DNA of 64,000 bases, from positions 21,514,167 to 21,578,166 of the forward strand of contig CM022667.1 of assembly GCA_012295275.1 (NCBI GenBank), written 5' to 3'. A program made the position numbers and the translations under genes. The notes beneath the pieces are model-generated. The model made no database searches, had not been told where the DNA came from, and saw only the letters and a program-made list of their open reading frames with translations. Below, in pieces: positions 13,250 to 25,827 of the stretch; the stretch's first letter is position 1; every line of letters begins with the position of its first letter. Source of the stretch: Chrysomallon squamiferum. Its lineage: Eukaryota > Mollusca > Gastropoda > Neomphalida > Peltospiridae.

Positions 13250-16200
13250 TAGTACTAATAGTAGTAGTGGTGATGGTGACCGTAGTAGTTGTAATAGAAG
13301 TAGTGGTAGTGGTGGTGATAGTAGTAGTTGTAATAGTAGTGGTGGTGGTGGTTACAGTAGTAGTTGTAATAGTGGTGGTGGTGGTGGTTACAGTAGTAGT
13401 TGTAATAGTGGTGGTGGTGGTGGTGACAGTAGTAGCTGTAATAGTAGTGGTGCTGGTGGTGACAGTAGTAGTTGTAATAGTAGTGGTGATGGTGACAGTA
13501 GTAGTTGTAATAGTAGTGGTGGTGATGGTGACAGTAGTAGTTGTAACAGTGGTGGTGGTGATGGTGACAGTAGTAGCTGTAATAGTAGTGGTGATGGTGA
13601 CAGTAGCAGTTGTAATAGTAGTAGTGGTGATGGTGGTGACAGTAGCAGTTGTAATAGTAGTAGTGGTGATGGTGGTGACAGTAGTAGTTGTAATAGTAGT
13701 AGTAGTGGTGGTGGTGATAGTAGTAGTTGTAATAGTGGTGGTGGTGATAGTAGTAGTTGTAATAGTAGTGGTGGTGGTGGTGACAGTAGTAGTTGTAATA
13801 GTAGTGGTGATGCTGACAGTAGTAGTTGTAATAGTAGTGGTGGTGGTGGTGGTGGTGACAGTAGTAGTTGTAATAGTAGTGGTGGTGATGGTGACAGTAG
13901 TAGTTGTAATAGTAGTGGTGGTGGTGGTGACAGTAGTAGTTGTAATAGTAGTGGTGGTGATGGTGACAGTAGTAGTTGTAATAGAAGTGGTGGTGGTGAC
14001 AGTAGCAGTTGTAATAGTAGTAGTGATGGTGGTGACAGTAGTAGTTGTAATAGTGGTGGTGTGGTGGTGACAGTAGTAGTTGTAATAGTGGTGGTGGTGA
14101 TGGTGACAGTAGTAGCTGTAATAGTAGTAGTGGTGGTGGTGGTGACAGTAGCAGTTGTAATAGTAGTAGTGGTGATGGTGGTGACAGTAGTAGTTGTAAT
14201 AGTAGTGGTGGTGGTGGTGACAGTAGTAGTTGTAATAGTAGTAGTGTTGGTGACAGTAGTAGTTATAATAGTAGTAGTAGTGGTGGTGGTGATAGTAGTA
14301 GTTGTAATAGTGGTGGTGGTGATAGTAGTAGTAATTGTAATAGTAGTAGTGGTGGTGGTGGTGACAGTAGTAGTTGTAATAGTAGTGGTGGTGATGGTGA
14401 CAGTAGTAGTTTGTAATAGTAGTGGTGGTGGTGGTGACAGTAGTAGTTGTAATAGTAGTGGTGGTGATGGTGACAGTAGTAGTTGTAATAGAAGTGGTGG
14501 TGGTGACAGTAGCAGTTGTAATAGTAGTAGTGGTGATGGTGGTGACAGTAGTAGTTGTAATAGTGGTGGTGGTGATGGTGACAGTAGTAGCTGTAATAGT
14601 AGTGGTGGTGGTGACAATAGCAGTTGTAATAGTAGTAGTGGTGGTGGTGACAGTAGCAGTTGTAATAGTAGTAGTGGTGATGGTGGTGACAGTAGTAGTT
14701 GTAATAGTAGTAGTGGTGGTGGTGGTGACAGTAGTAGTTGTAATAGTAGTAGTGTTGGTGACAGTAGTAGTTATAATAGTAGTAGTAGTGGTGGTGGTGA
14801 TAGTAGTAGTTGTAATAGTGGTGGTGGTGATAGTAGTAATTGTAATAGTAGTAGTGGTGGTGGTGGTGACAGTAGTAGCTGTAATAGTAGTAGTGGTGGT
14901 GGTGGTGACAGTAGTAGCTGTAATAGTAGTGGTGGTGGTGGTGGTGACAGTAGTAGCTGTAATAGTGTAATAGTAGTAGTGGTGGTGGTGGTGGTGACAG
15001 TAGTAGTTGTAATAGTAGTAGTGGTGGTGGTGGTGGTGACAGTAGTAGTTGTAATAGTAGTTGTGGTGATGGTGACAGTAGTAGTTGTAATAGTAGTGGT
15101 GGTGGTGGTGACAGTAGTAGTTGTAATAGTAGTGGTGGTGATGGTGACAGTAGTAGTTGTAATAGAAGTGGTGGTGGTGATGGTGACAGTAGTAGTTGTA
15201 ATAGTGGTGGTGGTGATGGTGACAGTAGTAGCTGTAATAGTAGTGGTGGTGGTGACAGTAGCAGTTGTAATAGTAGTGGTGGTGGTGGTGACAGTAGCAG
15301 TTGTAATAGTAGTAGTGGTGATGGTGGTGACAGTAGTAGTTGTAATAGTAGTGGTGGTGGTGGTGACAGTAGCAGTTGTAATAGTAGTAGTGGTGGTGGT
15401 GACAGTAGCAGTTGTAATAGTAGTAGTGGTGGTGGTGACAGTAGCAGTTGTAATAGTAGTAGTAGTGGTGATGGTGGTGACAGTAGTAGTTGTAATAGTA
15501 GTGGTGGTGGTGGTGACAGTAGCAGTTGTAAATAGTAGTAGTGGTGGTGGTGACAGTAGCAGTTGTAATAGTAGTAGTGGTGATGGTGGTGACAGTAGCA
15601 GTTGTAATAGTAGTAGTGGTGATGGTGGTGACAGTAGTAGTTGTAATAGTAGTAGTAGTGGTGGTGGTGATAGTAGTAGTTGTAATAGTGGTGGTGGTGA
15701 TAGTAGTAGTTGTAATAATAGTAGTGGTGGTGGTGGTGACAGTAGTAGTTGTAATAGTAGTGGTGATGCTGACAGTAGTAGTTGTAATAGTAGTGGTGGT
15801 GGTGGTGGTGACAGTAGTAGTTGTAGTAGTAGTGGTGGTGATGGTGACAGTAGTAGTTGTAATAGTAGTGGTGGTGGTGGTGACAGTAGTAGTAATAATA
15901 GTAGTGGTGGTGATGGTGACAGTAGTAGTTGTAATAGAAGTGGTGGTGGTGACAGTAGCAGTTGTAATAGTAGTAGTGGTGATGGTGGTGACAGTAGTAG
16001 TTGTAATAGTGGTGGTGGTGATGGTGACAGTAGTAGCTGTAATAGTAGTGGTGGTGGTGGTGACAGTAGCAGTTTAATAGTAGTAGTGGTGATGGTGGTG
16101 ACAGTAGTAGTTGTAATAGTAGTGGTGGTGGTGGTGACAGTAGTAGTTGTAATAGTAGTAGTGTTGGTGACAGTAGTAGTTATAATAGTAGTAGTAGTAG

Positions 16201-19020
16201 TGGTGGTGGTGATAGTAGTAGTTGTAATAGTGGTGGTGGTGATAGTAGTAATTGTAATAGTAGTAGTGGTGGTGGTGGTGACAGTAGTAGTTGTAATAGT
16301 AGTGGTGGTGATGGTGACAGTAGTAGTTGTAATAGTAGTGGTGGTGGTGGTGACAGTAGTAGTTGTAATAGTAGTAGTGGTGGTGATGGTGACAGTAGTA
16401 GTTGTAATAGAAGTGGTGGTGGTGACAGTAGCAGTTGTAATAATAGTAGTAGTGGTGATGGTGGTGACAGTAGTAGTTGTAATAGTGGTGGTGGTGATGG
16501 TGACAGTAGTAGCTGTAATAGTAGTGGTGGTGGTGACAATAGCAGTTGTAATAGTAGTAGTGGTGGTGGTGACAGTAGCAGTTGTAATAGTAGTAGTGGT
16601 GATGGTGGTGACAGTAGTAGTAGTTGTAATAGTAGTGGTGGTGGTGGTGACAGTAGTAGTTGTAATAGTAGTAGTGTTGGTGACAGTAGTAGTTGTAATA
16701 GTAGTGGTGGTGGTGGTGACAGTAGTAGTTGTAATAGTAGTAGTGTTGGTGACAGTAGTAGTTATAATAGTAGTAGTAGTGGTGGTGGTGATAGTAGTAG
16801 TTGTAATAGTGGTGGTGGTGATAGTAGTAATTGTAATAGTAGTAGTGGTGGTGGTGGTGACAGTAGTAGCTGTAATAGTAGTAGTGGTGGTGGTGGTGAC
16901 AGTAGTAGCTGTAATAGTAGTGGTGGTGGTGGTGACAGTAGTAGCTGTAATAGTAGTAGTGGTGGTGGTGGTGGTGACAGTAGTAGTTGTAATAGTAGTA
17001 GTGGTGGTGGTGGTGGTGACAGTAGTAGTTGTAATAGTAGTGGTGGTGATGGTGACAGTAGTAGTTGTAATAGTAGTGGTGGTGGTGGTGACAGTAGTAG
17101 TTGTAATAGTAGTGGTGGTGATGGTGACAGTAGCAGTTGTAATAGTAGTGGTGGTGGTGGTGACAGTAGCAGTTGTAATAGTAGTAGTAGTGGTGATGGT
17201 GGTGACAGTAGTAGTTGTAATAGTAGTGGTGTGGTGGTGGTGACAGTAGCAGTTGTAATAGTAGTAGTGGTGGTGGTGACAGTAGTAGTTGTAATAGTAG
17301 TAGTGGTGGTGGTGACAGTAGCAGTTGTAATAGTAGTAGTGGTGATGGTGGTGACAGTAGTAGTTGTAATAGTAGTGGTGGTGGTGGTGACAGTAGCAGT
17401 TGTAATAGTAGTAGTGGTGGTGGTGACAGTAGCAGTTGTAATAATAGTAGTAGTGGTGATGGTGGTGACAGTAGTAGTTGTTGTGATAGTAGTGGTGGTG
17501 GTGGTGACAGTAGTAGTTGTAATAGTAGTAGTGATGGTGACAGTAGTAGTTATAATAGTAGTAGTAGTAGTGGTGGTGGTGATAGTAGTAGTTGTAATAG
17601 TGGTGGTGGTGATAGTAGTAGTTGTAATAGTAGTAGTGGTGGTGGTGGTGACAGTAGAAGCTGTAATAGTAGTAGTGGTGGTGGTGGTGACAGTAGTAGC
17701 TGTAATAGTAGTAGTGGTGGTGGTGGTGACAGTAGTAGCTGTAATAGTAGTGGTGGTGATGGTGACAGTAGTAGTTGTAATAGTAGTGGTGGTGGTGGTG
17801 ACAGTAGTAGTTGTAATAGTAGTGGTGGTGTTGGTGACAGTAGTAGTTGTAATAGAAGTGGTGGTGGTGGTGACAGTAGCAGTTGTAATAGTAGTAGTGG
17901 TGATGGTGGTGACAGTAGTAGTTGTAATAGTAGTGGTGGTGATGGTGACAGTAGTAGTTGTAATAGTGGTGGTGGTGATGGTGACAGTAGTAGCTGTAAT
18001 AGTAGTGGTGGTGGTGACAGTAGCAGTTGTAATAGTAGTGGTGGTGGTGGTGACAGTAGCAGTTGTAATAGTAGTAGTGGTGATGGTGGTGACAGTAGTA
18101 GTTGTAATAGTAGTGGTGGTGGTGGTGACAGTAGCAGTTGTAATAGTAGTAGTGGTGGTGGTGACAGTAGCAGTTGTAATAGTAGTAGTGGTGATGGTGG
18201 TGACAGTAGTAGTTGTAATAGTAGTGGTGGTGGTGGTGACAGTAGTAGTTGTAATAGTAGTAGTGATGGTGACAGTAGTAGTTATAATAGTAGGAGTAGT
18301 GGTGGTGGTGATAGTAGTAGTTGTAATAGTGGTGGTGGTGATAGTAGTAGTTGTAATAGTAGTGGTGGTGGTGACAGTAGTAGTTGTAATTGTAGTAGTG
18401 GTTGTGGTGATAGTAGTAGTTGTAATAGTGGTGGTGGTGATAGTAGTAGTTGTAATAGTAGTGGTGGTGGTGGTGACAGTAGTAGTTGTAATAGTAGTGG
18501 TGGTGGTGGTGACAGTAGCAGTTGTAATAGTAGTAGTGGTGGTGATGGTGGTGACAGTAGTAGTTGTAATAGTGGTGGTGGTGACAGTAGTAGTTGTAAT
18601 AGTAGTGGTGGTGGTGGTGACAGTAGTAGTTGTAATAGTGGTGGTGGTGGTGGTGGTGACAGTAGTAGTTGTAATAGTGGTGGTGGTGACAGTAGTAGTT
18701 GTAATAGTAGTGGTGGTGGTGGTGACAGTAGTAGTTGTAATAGTAGTGGTGGTGGTGGTGACAGTAGTAGTTGTAATAGTAGTAGTAGTTGTGGTGGTGA
18801 TAGTAGTAGTTGTAATAGTGGCGGTGGTGGTGGTGACAGTAGTAGTTGTAATAGTAGTGGTGGTGGTGGTGACAGTAGTAGTTGTAATAGTAGTAGTAGT
18901 TGTGGTGGTGACAGTAGTAGTTGTAATTGTAGTAGTGGTTGTGTGATAGTAGTAGTTGTAATAGTGGTGGTGGTGATAGTAGTAGTTGTAATAGTAGTGG
19001 TGGTGGTGTAGATAATAGCA
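13250..19020. repeat. Giant GT-rich triplet-phased minisatellite array (about 5.8 kb)
   Basis: The core unit is about 36 bp: GTAATAGTAGT, then (GGT)2-5 or GGTGAT variants, then GACAGTAGTAGTT. Lengths vary in 3-bp steps (about 30-45 bp). The + strand has C almost only in GAC, AGC and a few GCT positions. Because unit lengths are multiples of three, very long open frames appear on both strands: Val/Ile/Thr, Ser/Gly/Asp/Asn/Cys, Leu/Ser/Pro/Gln and Thr/Ile. They are artefacts of the periodicity. Marker variants recur at a distance: GATGCT at 13809 and 15765, and the GTTGGTGAC...AGTTATAAT type near 14246, 14753, 16163 and 16744. This points to higher-order duplication within the array. Confidence 0.92.
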
Positions 19021-20692
19021 GTAATACTAGTATTTGAAACTACAGCTACAATAACAATAATGGTAACATTAAAATTATAGAACATCAGTAATAATAAACG
19101 TGATAGTTGTAGTGATAGTTGATATAGTAGGCGTGTATTTGTGCAGTAGTACTAAGAATAGTGTATAACAATAAACACGAAACGAAGGCAATAGTATGAT
19201 CTGAAACTAGTAAAATGCTTATTCCGAAATATGTTACAACCGCGAGATACTTTATACTCGCAGCATCTTTTCAATACTAATTTCTTTGCACCAGGGTTTA
19301 CTAATGTGACATCGGAATCAAAAAACAAAAATATCTATCTTGATAAAGAATACACCAGAAATCCTTAAAAACATTATTTTTTATGACTATTTTAGGTATG
19401 GACACTAGTGACTATATAAGGTGTTTTATGAACTAGTATTCTTATATAAGGAGTCATTATTCATCCTGTAATTTTTCATATTAATCATCAATAAAAACTC
19501 TTTTGTTTAGATGAGTGATTATAACATTAATCCTGCAGCGTTTAATGTTAAACCACTGACAGGCTTCACGATTTAAAACAGTGTTTTCGTTCTTCAGTAT
19601 GAACTGATTAATTAAACCAATAATATAAATTATGTGTTCGATAATTCAGTTCGCTCTTTCTTGCTTTGTTCTTTATAATTTATTATTATTGTTGCTGTTC
19701 TTCTCCTTCTTTGTTGTTTTTGTTGTGTTATCAATATAAATCCAGTTAAAACATTTTACTTTTATTTCTGTTTTCCTCAACAAAATATATATATAGGGGA
19801 GACTACTTTGTTGACTTATGCTGTTAGAAGTTTGACATGAGACTATTTAACGTTCTCGAATGAATTACTTTTGTATTGACATCTAACGATGATTATTCCT
19901 TAAACAAATTACATTTCACCTCCGCTCTGAGCAGTTTACCTACATCCTAATTTTTTAGTGACTAGCTGTTGTGTGGGCACACTAAATACAATTAATAAAT
20001 CAACATTAACATCTTTGCTTCCGTATCAAAAGGGCTAATTCAAATAATATTTATATCAATTTCAGAAATGTTGTTGTACTTATTACTTTATTTGTTATTA
20101 TTATTATTATTATTTAAATTTAAATAAAAATAAAAATAAACATCAACGCCTTGTGGCTTTATAAATATTCAAATCAATTCTTTCCTTTTTAAATTTTTAA
20201 AAATTATTTTTGTTTTCTTTCGTTGTAAATGCTTCAACAAAAACCTTTAAAAGTTTATAAAAAAAAGTTTACGAAATGAAGTGGAATATATTAGTCATCT
20301 CTAACCCGATTTATCATAAAAATATATAAATATAGGAATAAATAAATAACCAAATCAAAAAAGAAAAAGAAAGAAAAAAGAAAAGAAAATAATTACGTCT
20401 GAAGTAAGGCACACGACCGGGTTGTGACCTGGCAGATCGGCACTCTGTACTCAAGTTTTAATTTCTATTGTCAGTTTACGTTAATCTTTGAAATGTGTCG
20501 AAAAGACAAACTCTTCCAAGTGTTTTCAGCTTGCTTATTTAAACAGTGCTTCACAACCACGCAGCATTACCCATTGTTGTAGGATTAGTGGCAAGGCAGA
20601 GCCTTTCTTTTTCGACAGTAACAACGAAATTATGGGCTTCTTGGCTGGTCATAGGGTTACGCGTGCTCGCACGCACCTAACACACCCGACTT

Positions 20693-20787
20693 AGGTCATT
20701 GCTGAGGTCATATGACCCCAGCAGACGACAAAGTTTTAGGTCACAGAGAGGAGAAGGCCTGACCCGAACAGTCCCTTACTGAGGTCA
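20693..20787. promoter_or_regulatory. Cluster of four AGGTCA nuclear-receptor half-sites
   Basis: AGGTCA occurs at 20693-20698, 20705-20710, 20738-20743 and 20782-20787. The second forms a perfect palindrome, GGTCATATGACC (20706-20717). The surrounding island is less AT-rich than its flanks. A hormone-response-type enhancer is possible; this is inferred from motifs only. Confidence 0.35.
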
Positions 20788-21750
20788 AGAGTACAGAAAA
20801 AAAAAATGGTCCTCAGAAGTTTTATAAAATATATTGTTTTAATTTTTTAAATTAATATGACTTCTTCAAAGATTACCGGTACTGTTGTTATATATTGTTT
20901 GAAGTTTTGAAATTAATCTTCAAAGATTACTACTGTTAATAAAAGTATTATTATTGTGAGTAAATTATAGAGTGATTACAATAGATAAATTATAGATAAA
21001 TTACAAGAGATAAAACAATGAGCCAAGAAGTGACCATACAGTAATTGTGAACTGAACTTCTTTCTATCAAACAGAAAATAACTGAGAAAAGAAGAAGTGG
21101 TAAAGAAATGGACATACATTTCAAACATTTTAAATTAATAATAGTTTATTTAAACGTTATATATATTTATACATACATACAAAATTAAAAATGTGTGTGT
21201 GTGATAACTTTTTATTCTAACTTTTTATTCATGCACTTTAGTAACTAGAGCTATATCGCTTTATTATATGTACATTTGTTCAAAAAACATTTATAAAAAA
21301 AAAATGTCTTGAATACATAGAATTATTCTGTTATATTTGTATTTGAATATATCTATATACTTTTTATTACCATAGACACACACGCGTATTTTTGTTCAGT
21401 TATTGATAAATATACAGTTTAATTTTCATAAGTCTCCAATTTTGTATTTATTTATTTAATGTTATTATGGGTTTTTTCCTGACAGCTCTATTTTTAATTT
21501 ACTCTGTCCTCTATTTCGGTACTTTGCGATTTCATGTCGTTTTTAGCGTTTAGGTAACCAAATCAAGTGGGAGCAGTTTTATTTTACAAATACTTTAAAA
21601 ACGTTAGAAGTTTTGTAAAGATGTGGCTGACTTCTTCTTGCTGTTACTAAATTTAGAATCAAAATTAAAATATATATTTAAAATAGTCTGTGAAATTTAT
21701 ACCTATGTTATCTCTAACTCTATAGTAATCTTTCAATTACAATATAAAAG

Positions 21751-21785
<35 letters not shown>

Positions 21786-22143
21786 TCGAAAAAAAAATGC
21801 ACACAGATATAATGATTAGTATTATTAGAATGGCAGGTGGTGACCGCTTGACCGGAAGCGAGAGGACGAGTTACTTGAACTGGTATCACCTGGTTGCTGT
21901 CCACCTAACCACTGTCTGATAACAAACAGCAACACGTGCCGGAGATGCATTACACGCACGTGTAATCAGGGTGCATCAAATATTTTGAAAATGGATATCG
22001 CGAGGCACACGTACCGGTCAAAGGTGATCCGGGCAAACTAGGACAATGTTTGGCTTTGGATGAAAACTTGTAGCGACAACTATTTTAAAAATTATAAAGA
22101 TCAGAGATAAGAAAAAATAAATAAAAAGGAAGAAAAATATATA

Positions 22144-22146
<3 letters not shown>

Positions 22147-22211
<65 letters not shown>
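22147..22211. repeat. (GA)n microsatellite
   Basis: Perfect GA run of about 65 bp. Confidence 0.96.
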
Positions 22212-22213
<2 letters not shown>

Positions 22214-23223
22214 GAGCATTATTATTATTTTATAATTGTTATAACGGTAGTGGTAGTCGAATTAAAAACGGTACTTGTACTGTTTAGAAAAACAATTTTA
22301 AACTTTAAAAAAAAATATATAAGTTTCAGTTCTAAATTCAAATTTTGATTGTATGACACATCTCAAGTATATTAGTTTAAGCCCTGAGTATTCCATAGAT
22401 AGACTGAGCAGGTAAAAATTCTCATCCGTTAGAAGTATCTTGTTATCAACTGATATAAGTTAGTTTATGGTTTCCACGTTTCAGTTTTAAAAATATGACA
22501 ATATAATTGATTTTACAGACATTCTAAAATTTCCTCACAAATCAAACACAATTAACCTAACCCTTCTGCCGAATGGTCCTGCGGGTTGGTCGTGATTGGC
22601 TGTGACCACTGGTCAGTTCAAATGTTAGCGGAAGGCGCGTGTAGTTGTATTCGATAGCCTATTTATGAATTCAAAATCATCACCATTAATTTAGGTTCAT
22701 GCACACATTCACTGTAACCCGCAGGTGACGTTGTCCGCTTGGTTGACCTCGACGCAGAAACCGCTGGACAATCGCCTGGTCAGCCCAGACCACTGAAAAT
22801 GGCCTTGTTGACATAAACAGATGGGCGGATCGCCATAAAGGGACGGACTGATGTTTGACCCCGGCATTACCCGCGGACAATGTCCAGAGTAGGTTACAGT
22901 ATTTAGAAAATGACCAGGTTTATGTCCGGCGCGTGGCAACATTGTCGACGACTTCTTTTCTGGTGTTATTGATCACTCAAGGCGAAGTGGACATCTTTGA
23001 TGTTAGCGTGGACAGCTGGACCATGCAGAACCCACATTATTGCCAAGTGAACACAAACAAAGCATAAACTCGAGTGCCCTAAATTTGAAAAGAACAAAAA
23101 TTACGTCAAAGAAGTTAGATATATTCAGAAAATTAAGTAAAATGTTCATAATATACCAACTAATAACTTAATTATGACATACGTATTAGCACAAGCAAAT
23201 CATTAAGTACATTATATAGGTTT

Positions 23224-23225
<2 letters not shown>

Positions 23226-23272
<47 letters not shown>
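23226..23272. repeat. (CT)n microsatellite
   Basis: Perfect CT run of about 46 bp. Confidence 0.96.
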
Positions 23273-23275
<3 letters not shown>

Positions 23276-23967
23276 AACGGTAAAATATAAGAAGAAATAA
23301 TTAATACAATTTTATCATGTTGTATATTACAGATAAAATAATAATTTTCTTCATGTTTATAGTTTGTTGTTTTGTCCCTCAGAAGCTCCGACTTGAAAGA
23401 AGGAAAATCCTCGATTCTAGCCATTTATATTTTTTAAACAAATCTTTATATAAATAACAAACAAAACAAAAAACAAAATCGTCAATTTCGGCATGATGCA
23501 TTTGCCTCATTTGCCACAATGTAGTAACGGCTATGAATAATAATTTTCCACCGAAACGGATGTCAAATATATGTACTCGTCTTTGTTCTTATTTTTACGT
23601 GCCTCAGTCTGATCAGGGTTTTTGCCACTCGGTATTCTTATGAAAGTAGCTATATTAAACACACACAACAGAAATAATAATACAAAATAAAAGTATTATT
23701 ATTAACACACACACAAACACACACAAACACACACCCACAGATACATATACATTTACAAAAATACACACAAACATGCATACATGAATAATGTCTCTGTGTA
23801 TTCATATATTACTCCATGAGAGTATAAACATTTTATTCACAAAAATCTTTAGCTATTCAGACTTGTATAATGGTAAAATAAAACGAAAATTTTTGTTATT
23901 ATAAATATCAGTTTTATCATTCTTATATTTTTTAAACAACTTTTTTTTTAATCTTTTTGTTATTATA

Positions 23968-24002
<35 letters not shown>

Positions 24003-25375
24003 ATAATCTTTGTCTTCTTTTTATTTATTTTTTCTTCTAAATACTTTTTTTCTTTACTCTCGCAATATAATTTATATTTACTTTTTCTTTCATTTACAGT
24101 TATGTATTATCTACATTTGACACCAATAACAAATTTGGAATTAAAAACTAAATAAAAAATAAAAAGCAAAAAGCAAAGAAGAAAATAGATTCAATATTTT
24201 TCTGTATCGAATATAAGGGGGTGATCATAATTATTTACACAAAAGTGTTATGGAACGGGATTTACTCATTTCATATTTTGTGTGCACGAATTTAACTTCC
24301 ACTGTAATTCACAATGGAAGTATGTGTTTTCACTATCCTGATATTTTAATGTTAGATATGTATTTACATTATTGTATAAAATAAATAAATAAACAAACAA
24401 AATCGTGTAATGAGAATTTAAATGAGTTTTACAATTTTTTATTTACTCGGCACCAACATTATAATAACATCCATTTGACATCAGTTATCTTGCCATTTAT
24501 GTTATTAATTGTAGACATAGGATGAATAAAAATAAATATTTTCATTACTTAATGAATTGTGTTGTGAACCTTTTACTTGCAATTTACAGTGAATAGTGTG
24601 AACTTCAGGTCGCCTGGGTGAGTCACCTAAGAGAAATTCAAAGCTGATTATGCCATTGAATTGGGAAAAACACACACACACACACAAACTCAATATGATG
24701 ATGATGATGGTGATGGCAATAATATAAATTTTTGATATGTTTGACACAAGTTATTCAACTCAGCTAACAGCCGTTGTGGACTGTCGGGTAGATTCTAGTA
24801 AGTTGGATATAGTTACATTCTTCGTCAGCAGTTAATGCATCAATAACTAACTGCAAATACTGCAATGAACAAATAATTAAAAAAAAAGTTTTAATTTATT
24901 TTTCAGTAATATATATATATATTGCAATAAATAAAAATACACGACAATCTTTATGATATTTTCTCGTGTCAGTAAAGTTTGCTTCCGTAATTCTAAAATA
25001 ATTGCGCATTATTGTTGAATTAATTCCGTGATCACCCTAAATCTTTTAATAAGCATTTTGAATAAAAAATTCTTAAGTTGATAATAATAAACATAGTAAC
25101 AGAAAATCGGTCTTTTTCGTCATTCCAAATAACAGTCGTGAGTCGAACTGTCGCAGACACAATGTGCTTTCAAGTGAGCATTGTTAATATGAATATTCAT
25201 TAGCACCTTTAAAGCGATGTTTCCCCCCCCCCCCCGTAAAAAAATAAATAAATAAATAAATAAATAAACAACCTTGGTAAACTTAGCGTAACCTGAACAA
25301 GGTTTATATTATTCACGCGAACCAATCGATGGACTTCCGTAAAATTATTCTTCGTACGTCTTCGGAAATGAGAAT

Positions 25376-25449
25376 GGGGGGATTCCCCACTGAGGAAAAC
25401 TTGTTATTCAGTGACTACTTCAGAGATACTTTATAGTGTAGATCAGCAG
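25376..25449 (+). promoter_or_regulatory. Putative promoter and non-coding first exon of the RIPK-like gene, with kappaB site
   Basis: GGGGATTCCC at 25378-25387, inside the palindrome GGGGATTCCCC, fits the NF-kappaB consensus GGGRNNYYCC exactly. An initiator-like TCAGTG follows at 25408-25413. A strong donor, CAG|GTAAGA, ends a likely 5' UTR exon at 25449. A T-rich acceptor (TTAG, ending 25817) opens the first coding exon ten bases before the ATG at 25828. The transcription start is inferred, not measured. Confidence 0.55.
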
Positions 25450-25635
25450 GTAAGAAAATATAATTAATTAGATATATTGACATGAAATAATATATATAAC
25501 CTGGAAAACAATTTAATTTACTAAATCAAACACAGTTTATTCATTTAAATATACTATTTTCAGCTAAATTTTAATTAATCTGAAGTGTTCTTATCTCAGT
25601 ATCTGTGTATATAAATAATACTAATTATTAATATT

Positions 25636-25735
25636 AATATACATACATACATACATATTATTAATAATATATATATATATATAATACTAATACTAATTAT
25701 TATTATTAATATACATACATACATACATACATATA
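25636..25735. repeat. Duplicated (ATAC)n/(TA)n block in intron 1 of the RIPK-like gene
   Basis: TATTAATATACATACATAC occurs twice, about 70 bp apart, separated by TA and ATT runs. It lies between the presumed non-coding exon and the first coding exon. Confidence 0.75.
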
Positions 25736-25827
25736 TGTACACTCTCTCTCGTAATTGTATGATAAGACAGTATACATTTTTTTTTTTTAACTTTATTTTT
25801 TGATGTTTTACACTTAGAAAAAACCCA

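Larger units (their letters stand above)
19021..25375. other. Gene-free intergenic region upstream of the RIPK-like gene
   Basis: AT-rich with simple repeats. More complex, CpG-bearing islands lie at about 20,400-20,800, 21,830-22,060 and 22,560-23,060. Open frames of about 60-80 codons overlap on both strands in the last island, none with a recognisable product or splice structure. Confidence 0.55.

Noticed and set aside
13243-18946. Very long open frames in the GT-rich array (up to 1060 codons on +, 409 on -)
   Set aside because: They come from 3-bp periodicity. Several frames are open on both strands, the repeat-encoded composition changes by frame mid-way, and there is no start context, splice signal or non-repeat coding sequence.
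22686-23067. Overlapping 60-80-codon frames on both strands
   Set aside because: Open frames on both strands follow from higher GC content here; no domain, splice partner or start context was found. It is better treated as a possible regulatory island.
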